Assembly (NCBI GenBank): GCA_021784975.1
Contig: JAJYGU010000469.1
Location: forward strand, 1-26,166
Length of the DNA: 26,166 nucleotides
Source: Planctomycetota bacterium
GTDB taxonomy: Bacteria > Planctomycetota > Planctomycetia > Pirellulales > Thermoguttaceae
Direction of reading: 5' to 3'
The notes below the pieces were generated by a model. It ran no database searches. It was not told where the DNA came from and saw only the letters and a list, made by a program, of their open reading frames with translations. The translations under genes and the position numbers were made by a program. Below, in pieces: positions 1 through 5,334 of this stretch; position 1 is the stretch's first letter, and the number at the start of each line of letters is the position of its first letter.

Positions 1-1
1 G

Positions 2-1858
2 TGGAAAAGGGCGAGGGCATGGTTGGACCGTTTTTCGGCCGAACATTCCCAGGACACCATTACGAAAGAGATTGCCCGAACGGAACAACAGCTACAAGAG
101 GCCACACGAGACCTGGTGGCCTTGAAAGCGTGGAAATCCTGCATAGAGCGACTTAATAGAACACAGCAGAGCGCACTGGTCGCTTGGCAGAAGAAGGTCC
201 AACAGATCGGCAAAGGGACCGGAAAGTATGTTGAAACTCATCGGCGCGATGCCCGCAAATACATGCAAGAATGTCGCAGCGCGATTCCCGTGTGGATCAT
301 GCCCTTGCATCGCGTTGCGGAACAGATCGAAGCGGAACCGGGCGTCTTCGACGTGGTGATCGTTGACGAGGCCAGCCAGACGGGGCCGGAAGGACTACTG
401 CTGCAATACCTTGGCAAGAGGTGCGTCATTGTGGGGGACGACAAACAGATTTCGCCAGACGCCGTGGGCATCTCTCGTGCTGATGCCCGAGCGCTGATCG
501 AGCAGCATCTCGGCGACGTTCCCTACTCAGAGACGATCGACCCAGATACCAGCTTGTTCAATCAGGCGGACATCCGTTACGGAAATCGAATTACCCTGTG
601 CGAGCACTTCCGCTGTATGCCAGAGATTATCCGCTTCTCCAATAACCTCTGTTATGCAGACACCCCCCTCATTCCGCTACGACAGTATCCGCCATCCCGT
701 CTGCCGCCGATTCAGGTGCGGTTTGTGGTTGACGGGCATCGCGAGGGCAGGTCCTCCGATGCCATTAACCGTCCCGAGGCAGCGGCCTTGGCGAAGACCC
801 TTATCGACTGTCTGAACGATCCCAAGTACAAGGGCAAATCGTTCGGCGTCATTTGCCTTCAGGGCCACGCCCAGGCGCGATTCATCGAGAATGCGATTCT
901 GAGCAATGTCGGGCCACAGCCGTTCAAAGACGAAACGATCCGCCTGCTGTGCGGGGATTCGTACAGTTTCCAAGGCGACGAACGCGATATTGTGTTTCTC
1001 AGCATGGTTGCGTCGCTTGCGGGCGAAGGACGCCTATCTGCGCTAACTTCGGACTCCTACAGACAGCGGTTCAATGTGGCGGCCTCGCGCGCTCGTGACC
1101 AACTGTGGCTGTTTCACAGCATTCGAGAATCCGATTTGAACCCGGACTGCATGAGACGCCGCCTGCTGCATTTTTGCTACAATCCCGACGTGGCCGAGTC
1201 GGATTGCAACGCCGATCGCTACGAAAGCAATTTCGAGCGCGACGTGGCAGAGGGGTTGCGGCGATTGGGTTTCCACGTCATTTCACAGTACGAGGTTGCG
1301 CACAAGCGGATCGACTTGGTAGTTGAGGACGGTGATCGCCGCATCGCAGTTGAGTGCGATGGCGACGCTTGGCACGGTCCCGATGAGTACGAGGCGGACA
1401 TGGCTCGGCAACGGATATTGGAGCGGTGTGGATGGAAGTTCATTCGCATCCGCGGCAGCACATTCTATGCGAACCGGCGAAAGGCGTTCGACGAATTGCG
1501 CGATGCCATACTTGCGCATGGAATTCGCGCACACGCCTTCGACGGCGATGAATCGGTCTTGCGAGATTGGATCGCGGAGGTTTCAGGCAACGAGTATATA
1601 GACATCTTGGGTGCGTCCGCCCGCGGTTTCGCCGAGCGAAACACAGGTACACAGCGAGAGGCAGCCACAGACGACCCGACCAATGTCGCCGCCAATCCTG
1701 CTACTGCAAGTGGTCCTCGCGATCCTCCCGCTAGCTCACCGCATGAGCAGGCAGAGTCAGTTGTTGCACGGTTAGCGGTAATCGAGGCGCCCGATACCGC
1801 GCCTCTGGTCCTTTCGCCGCCGTTGCCATGTGATTTAGGCACGCTTTCAGGCGCGTGA
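2..1858 (+). CDS. SF1 helicase fused to Vsr/DUF559-like nuclease (5' partial)
   Basis: The frame is open to the left window edge, so the N-terminus with Walker A lies outside; residue numbers below count from the TTG at 23. Visible superfamily I helicase motifs (AAA_11/AAA_12 type) are DEAS (115-118, motif II), GDDKQISP (138-145, motif III), HFRCMPEII (195-203), GDSYSFQGDERDIV (311-324, motif V) and RFNVAASRARDQLW (349-362, motif VI). Residues about 400-500 form a Vsr/DUF559-like endonuclease fold, with E401, D431 and the ECDGD segment at 444-448 as likely metal ligands. The last ~90 residues are Ala/Pro/Thr-rich and look unstructured. Helicase-Vsr fusions of this kind (DUF4011-related) are known from predicted antiviral systems. 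The defence role is inference because the upstream neighbours are not visible. Confidence 0.88.
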   Translation, partial: WKRARAWLDRFSAEHSQDTITKEIARTEQQLQEATRDLVALKAWKSCIERLNRTQQSALVAWQKKVQQIGKGTGKYVETHRRDARKYMQECRSAIPVWIMPLHRVAEQIEAEPGVFDVVIVDEASQTGPEGLLLQYLGKRCVIVGDDKQISPDAVGISRADARALIEQHLGDVPYSETIDPDTSLFNQADIRYGNRITLCEHFRCMPEIIRFSNNLCYADTPLIPLRQYPPSRLPPIQVRFVVDGHREGRSSDAINRPEAAALAKTLIDCLNDPKYKGKSFGVICLQGHAQARFIENAILSNVGPQPFKDETIRLLCGDSYSFQGDERDIVFLSMVASLAGEGRLSALTSDSYRQRFNVAASRARDQLWLFHSIRESDLNPDCMRRRLLHFCYNPDVAESDCNADRYESNFERDVAEGLRRLGFHVISQYEVAHKRIDLVVEDGDRRIAVECDGDAWHGPDEYEADMARQRILERCGWKFIRIRGSTFYANRRKAFDELRDAILAHGIRAHAFDGDESVLRDWIAEVSGNEYIDILGASARGFAERNTGTQREAATDDPTNVAANPATASGPRDPPASSPHEQAESVVARLAVIEAPDTAPLVLSPPLPCDLGTLSGA

Positions 1859-1918
1859 CACGTATGGGGGGGCATCGGTGAGGTGGCCGGCGATCCGTCC
1901 GAAATCGACGCGGCTTAG
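1859..1918 (+). other. Short in-frame open tail after the helicase stop
   Basis: After the TGA at 1856-1858 the same frame stays open for 19 codons, ending GEVAGDPSEIDAA and a TAG at 1916-1918. That TAG lies within the left target duplication of the adjacent MITE. It may be a relic of an older gene end or chance; 19 open codons in GC-rich DNA is weak evidence. Confidence 0.2.
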
Positions 1919-2016
1919 CGGCCGTCCGTTAATAACTTCCACTTTCGCCAAGGGGACAGTCCCATTTTCGTCGGACGAAAATTGGGACAGTCCCCAACTT
2001 CTTTTTTGGACGGCCG
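1919..2016. mobile_element. MITE-like palindromic element, copy 1 (98 bp)
   Basis: Perfect 9-bp terminal inverted repeats (CGGCCGTCC at 1919-1927 and GGACGGCCG at 2008-2016) are bounded by a 5-bp direct repeat CTTAG (1914-1918 and 2017-2021), as expected of a target site duplication. The interior holds a long near-palindrome with GGGGACAGTCCC on the left, GGGACAGTCCCC on the right and ATTTTCGTC/GACGAAAAT around the centre, so either strand can fold into a tall hairpin. It encodes no transposase. It ends 8 bp from the bioA stop codon, with the duplication reaching within 3 bp, and could act as a terminator for bioA on the minus strand. About 92% similar to the copy at 3958-4054. Confidence 0.85.
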
Positions 2017-2024
2017 CTTAGGGC

Positions 2025-3377
2025 CTAGCCGACGACCTTTTCGATTCCCCTCTCCACCGCACCCGCAATCCGGTCTATCTGATCGGGGCGAATTGCCAGC
2101 GGCGGCATGATCACGATCACGTCGCCCAAGGGCCGAATCCAAACTCCCTCGGTCATGGCGTAGTCGCAGACCCGCTGGCCGCGGCGCTCTTGCCAAGGAA
2201 ACGGCTCCTTGGTGGCCGGGTCGCGGACCAGCTCGACGGCCGCTATCAGCCCGCGCTGCCGCACGTCGCCCACGTGCGGCAATCGCGCGATGCGATCGAG
2301 ATGTTCCCCGAGCCGGGCGGCCTTGGCCGGCAGTTTTTCCAAGGTGCCTTCCTCGGCGAACACGTCGAGCGTTGCCAAGGCCGCGGCCGCCCCCAGCGGA
2401 TTGCCGCCGTAAGTATGGCCGTGAAAGAAGGTCTTACTCTCGGCGTGGCTGCCCAAAAAAGCTCGCCAAATTTCGTCGGTGGCCAGCGTGGCCGCCATGG
2501 GCAGGTATCCGCCGGTCAGCCCTTTGGCAATGCAGAGCAAGTCGGGGGTGACGTCCTCGTGCTCGCAAGCGAACATCTTGCCCGTCCGGCCGAAGCCGAC
2601 CGCCACTTCGTCGGCGATCAGCAAGACGTTGTACCTTCGCGTCAACTCGCGGACGCCGCGGAGGTAGCCGGGCGGGTGCATGATCATGCCCGCCGCCCCT
2701 TGGACCAGCGGCTCGATCACCACTGCGGCCAGGCCGTCATGATGCTCGGCCAAGACCCGCTCCATCTCGGCCAGATAGTGCGCCGCCAATCCTTCCGCCG
2801 GCACGCCCGGCGGGGTGCGATAGCTGTCCGGCGCCGGCACGCGAAGGGCTTCAAACAACAACGGGCGGAAGATGGCGTGGAACTGCTCGATCCCGCCGAC
2901 GCTCACCGCCCCCAGCGTATCGCCGTGATACGCCTGGCCCAGGGCCAGGTAAGCGGTCTTCTCCGGCCGAGGATCGCTCCGTTGCCGCCAGTATTGCAGG
3001 GCCATCTTGATGGCCACTTCCACCGCCGTAGCCCCGTCGTCGGAGAAGAAGACGTGCGACAAGCCGGGTGGTGCGATATCGACCAGCCTCCTGGCCAACC
3101 GGATGGTGGTGGGATTCGAGGCGCCCAGGTTGGTGACGTGGGCCACCTGGTCGAGCTGTCGGCGGATGGCGGCGTCGATCTTCGGATGGCGGTGGCCGTG
3201 GATGTTGCACCACAGGCTGCTGACGCCGTCGATATACGGGCGACCCTCGATATCGACCAGCACGCAGCCTTCCGCCCGTTGGATGACCAATGGCTCGTAT
3301 TCGGCCATCTGGGTGAAGGCGTGCCAGACCAGCGTGCGGTCCCATTCGAGCAGATCGCGCGAGTTGCAGGTCGTCAT
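2025..3377 (-). CDS. bioA: Adenosylmethionine-8-amino-7-oxononanoate aminotransferase
   Basis: A PLP-dependent class III aminotransferase that converts KAPA (7-keto-8-aminopelargonate) to DAPA in biotin synthesis, using S-adenosylmethionine as the unusual amino donor; cytoplasmic. The 450 residues match the family length. Recognisable parts are WHAFTQMAEYEPL near the N-terminus (18-30), the cofactor phosphate loop DDGATAVE (113-120), YHGD (150-153), ADEVAVGFGRTG with the pyridine-N aspartate D256 (255-266), and IAKGLTGG with Schiff-base lysine K285. The ATG at 3377 has only a weak upstream AGGG. No other bio gene is in the window, so bioA is not in a biotin operon here. A hairpin-forming MITE lies just past the stop. 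Next upstream on the same strand is the 83-residue protein, 53 bp away. Confidence 0.96.
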   Translation of the reverse strand: MTTCNSRDLLEWDRTLVWHAFTQMAEYEPLVIQRAEGCVLVDIEGRPYIDGVSSLWCNIHGHRHPKIDAAIRRQLDQVAHVTNLGASNPTTIRLARRLVDIAPPGLSHVFFSDDGATAVEVAIKMALQYWRQRSDPRPEKTAYLALGQAYHGDTLGAVSVGGIEQFHAIFRPLLFEALRVPAPDSYRTPPGVPAEGLAAHYLAEMERVLAEHHDGLAAVVIEPLVQGAAGMIMHPPGYLRGVRELTRRYNVLLIADEVAVGFGRTGKMFACEHEDVTPDLLCIAKGLTGGYLPMAATLATDEIWRAFLGSHAESKTFFHGHTYGGNPLGAAAALATLDVFAEEGTLEKLPAKAARLGEHLDRIARLPHVGDVRQRGLIAAVELVRDPATKEPFPWQERRGQRVCDYAMTEGVWIRPLGDVIVIMPPLAIRPDQIDRIAGAVERGIEKVVG

Positions 3378-3430
3378 GGCACCCTATTGCGACGAGAGCG
3401 AGCGTTTGCTGGCGTGAAGAATGTCGGCCG

Positions 3431-3682
3431 TCATTTCCTGCGCCTTCCACGTCTCGTGCGCTCGACACCATTGCCCGCCTTGACCTCAAGGGCCGTCACC
3501 AACAGCAAGTCGATAATATCGAACGAGTCGTCCGGCTGATAGACCATCACCGTGCGCCCACTGGGAGCGGAGGCCATAAACTCGCGATGCAGCACCGGAA
3601 TCTCGCGCCCATCGGCCAAGTGTAACGTAAATGGGCGAAACGGTTGAGCTTCATACAACCGGCGGACCTGCTCGATGGTCAT
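3431..3682 (-). CDS. Small conserved-looking protein, 83 aa, unknown function
   Basis: Starts MTIEQVRRLYEAQPFRPF and continues with the strand-like segment FTLHLADGREIPVLHREFM and a hydrophobic DIIDLLLVTAL stretch, ending in a basic RRGRRRK tail. The pattern (short helix, then 'RPFTLHLADGR' followed by β-strands) resembles small uncharacterised proteins common in planctomycete genomes; I recognise the pattern but not a function. No signal peptide or membrane segment is evident. It lies on the same strand as bioA (53 bp upstream of it) and 89 bp downstream of the GNAT gene. Codon use and the protein-like composition support a real gene despite its size. Confidence 0.72.
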   Translation of the reverse strand: MTIEQVRRLYEAQPFRPFTLHLADGREIPVLHREFMASAPSGRTVMVYQPDDSFDIIDLLLVTALEVKAGNGVERTRRGRRRK

Positions 3683-3771
3683 GGACTCACCGCCTCGCGG
3701 AAGGTATCAGCACGTCTGTCACAAGTCTATCTCCCTGGCTTGGAACAGTCAACGATCGCGCCGGCGGCGGA

Positions 3772-4302
3772 TCACTTGCTTGTCTCTCTCTGCAATACGC
3801 TCAAGTCACGGCGGAGATTCCAGGCGTTGTGCCGCCAGAACGAGCGGCCCTCGGAGTTGCTGCGGAACAGGAAGACCTTGCACTTGGGGATGTGCTGCCT
3901 GGCCAATGCCCGCAGACAACGCCCGACCAAAGCCTTGCCGACGCCCTGCTTCCTATGCGGCCGTCCAGTAATAACATCCACTTTCGCCAAGGGGACAGTC
4001 CCATTTTCGTCGGACGAAAATTGGGACAGTCCCCATCTTGTTCTTGGACGGCCGCTATGCGGCGCGGCCACCGCGAGATGGTGCAGGTAGCCACGGCGGC
4101 CGTCGTGCCCGGAAAGCACCGCCCCGATTATCTCATTGGCGAGACAGGCCACGAAGCTGAGGCGCGGATTCCGTTTCAGGTAGCGGGCGATGCCGCGCCG
4201 CGAATCGCAGTTGTCGTCCAAGCCAATACCGGAAACGCTGTGCCACAGCGCAACGGCGGCGTCGTAATCCCGATGGGTCATCTCACGAATATGGTAGTTC
4301 AT
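3772..4302 (-). CDS. GNAT N-acetyltransferase with in-frame MITE insertion
   Basis: The start chosen is the ATG at 4302 (MNYHIREMTHRDYD), a classic GNAT opening; a longer upstream reading has no GNAT features. The fold runs IREMTHRDYDAAVALW, then SFVACLANEIIGAVLSGHDG (β2-β3), YLHHLAVA (β4) and, after an interruption, HRKQGVGKALVGRCL (motif A, the acetyl-CoA pyrophosphate loop RKQGVG). Residues about 83-116 (from SGRPRT to ITGRPH) are translated from the palindromic element at 3958-4054. Without them the text reads HHLAVAAPHRKQGVGKAL, a normal β4-motif A junction in a ~142-residue protein. The insertion is exactly 34 codons and leaves the frame open. It falls in the cofactor-binding region, so activity may be lost or altered. 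Substrate unknown. Confidence 0.85.
   Translation of the reverse strand: MNYHIREMTHRDYDAAVALWHSVSGIGLDDNCDSRRGIARYLKRNPRLSFVACLANEIIGAVLSGHDGRRGYLHHLAVAAPHSGRPRTRWGLSQFSSDENGTVPLAKVDVITGRPHRKQGVGKALVGRCLRALARQHIPKCKVFLFRSNSEGRSFWRHNAWNLRRDLSVLQRETSK
3958..4054. mobile_element. MITE-like palindromic element, copy 2, inside GNAT gene (97 bp)
   Basis: Same architecture as the copy at 1919-2016: 9-bp terminal inverted repeats CGGCCGTCC (3958-3966) and GGACGGCCG (4046-4054), a central GGGGACAGTCCC/GGGACAGTCCCC palindrome, and a 5-bp direct repeat CTATG on both sides (3953-3957 and 4055-4059). Element plus one duplication is 102 bp, divisible by three, and the translated minus strand has no stop, so the host acetyltransferase frame survives. 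It differs from copy 1 by about seven substitutions and one base of length. Confidence 0.88.
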
Positions 4303-4359
4303 GTTTATCCACGATGACAAGAATTCGGCCCTCGAGGTTCGCACCAAGCGTCGCCATCG

Positions 4360-4406
4360 CGCAAGGCCTCTTGCGGCTTCGCCGCCCCGGTAGCAAGCTA
4401 TCGGGG
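4360..4406 (-). terminator. Hairpin pair downstream of the SAM hydrolase gene
   Basis: Two adjacent hairpins lie in the 147-bp gap before the GNAT gene: CGCAAG/CTTGCG (4360-4365 with 4370-4375) and the long near-palindrome CCCCGGTAGC/GCTATCGGGG (4385-4406). There is no clear U-tract. They could end or attenuate transcription coming from the 4450-5250 gene, or be another small repeat. Confidence 0.4.
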
Positions 4407-4449
4407 CCACCCGGGAAGCACGCCTCACGGCTCACGGCGCCGCCCCCGC

Positions 4450-5250
4450 TCACCATTCCCACCCGATGGTCACCGTTGTGCCGGTGGTAATGCCGAGCCG
4501 ACGGGCGGCGTTGTCGCCGACGATGGCCAGCTCCAGCCGGCCACTGGAGCCGATCAGGGCGATGAAGGTGCCATTGGGTTGATCGCCATAGGTGCGGTAG
4601 ATGCCCCAGGTCTCGTAGATGCTGCACACAATACAGGCGCAGCGGTCGGTGGGCCGGCCGGCCAGCATCTCGGCGGTGATGTTGGTGATCAGGTTGCCGA
4701 AGCTGTCGATTTCAATCACACAGCCGTCGATCCGCCCCGCCCCTTGCCGGGCCGCCGGCCAATCCAGGGCCGTCAGCCGCTCCAGCGGAGGCCCAAGCCG
4801 TTCGGGATCGAGCCCCAGCGCCAGCCGGGCCACCACCGGGGCCATGATGTCGCGGCCGTGAAAGGTGTTCGACACCTGCGGCAGCCAATACTCGGCGGCG
4901 GTGAGCTGGATGAGCTTGCTCGGCGGGATCCGCGCGGCCAGCCGGCTCAACAGGCCGTTGTCGGGCGCCACGTAGTGCTGCGATCCCATGAGCGCATAGA
5001 CGATCGCCCGGTCGGTGCCCACGCCCGGATCGACCACCGCCAGATGGATCGTTCCGGGCGGGTACCATTGGGTCACCTCGTCGAGCACCAAGGCGGCGCG
5101 GCGGACGTCTTGCGGCGGGATGTCGTGGGACAGATCGACAATGCTGGCCGTTGGGCAGATCGACAGAATCACGCCCTTGGTGATCGCCACATACGGGCTG
5201 TTCGGACCGAAATCGGTGGTCAGGGTAATGATTGACATTCGAATTGCCAT
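4450..5250 (-). CDS. S-adenosyl-L-methionine hydroxide adenosyltransferase (DUF62 family)
   Basis: The DUF62/SalL family hydrolyses SAM to adenosine and L-methionine, or halogenates it in the chlorinase and fluorinase branch. The opening IITLTTDFGPNSPYVAITKGVIL is the family signature. The conserved Asp-Arg-His triad appears as D74 and R81 (VVDPGVGTDR, seven residues apart) and H131 (TFHGRDIMAP). The C-terminal β-barrel contains IDSFGNLITNIT and ends NAARRLGITTGTTVTIGWEW. The 266-residue length fits the family. An alternative start is the ATG at 5238 (MSIITL), which matches typical family N-termini slightly better; neither has a convincing Shine-Dalgarno. The hydroxide-transferring branch is assumed because nothing nearby suggests halogenation. 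Same strand as the DUF4175-like gene, separated from it by a palindromic repeat. Confidence 0.92.
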   Translation of the reverse strand: MAIRMSIITLTTDFGPNSPYVAITKGVILSICPTASIVDLSHDIPPQDVRRAALVLDEVTQWYPPGTIHLAVVDPGVGTDRAIVYALMGSQHYVAPDNGLLSRLAARIPPSKLIQLTAAEYWLPQVSNTFHGRDIMAPVVARLALGLDPERLGPPLERLTALDWPAARQGAGRIDGCVIEIDSFGNLITNITAEMLAGRPTDRCACIVCSIYETWGIYRTYGDQPNGTFIALIGSSGRLELAIVGDNAARRLGITTGTTVTIGWEW

Positions 5251-5261
5251 GGCGGGCCAAA

Positions 5262-5330
5262 GGGGACAGCCCCGTTTTCGCGGCCGACCACGCTGCGCAC
5301 GGTGCCCGCCGCGAAAATCGGGACAATCTC
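5262..5330. repeat. Degenerate GGGGAC-type inverted repeat between two genes
   Basis: The left arm GGGGACAGCCCCGTTTTCGC (from 5262) faces the right arm GCCGCGAAAATCGGGACA (5308-5325). The arms pair over GTTTTCGCGGC/GCCGCGAAAAT and then imperfectly. The arrangement mirrors the centre of the MITEs at 1919 and 3958 but has no CGGCCGTCC ends. It fills the 84-bp spacer and could form a transcript hairpin. Confidence 0.6.
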
Positions 5331-5334
5331 GCTC

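Noticed and set aside
2190..3539. 449-codon open frame opposite bioA
   Set aside because: Antisense to a clear bioA; Arg/His/Gly-rich composition without domains, typical of shadows in GC-rich DNA.
4303..4428. Longer N-terminus for the GNAT protein
   Set aside because: The extra residues are Arg/Ala-rich and carry no GNAT features; MNYHIREMTHRDY is a standard start.
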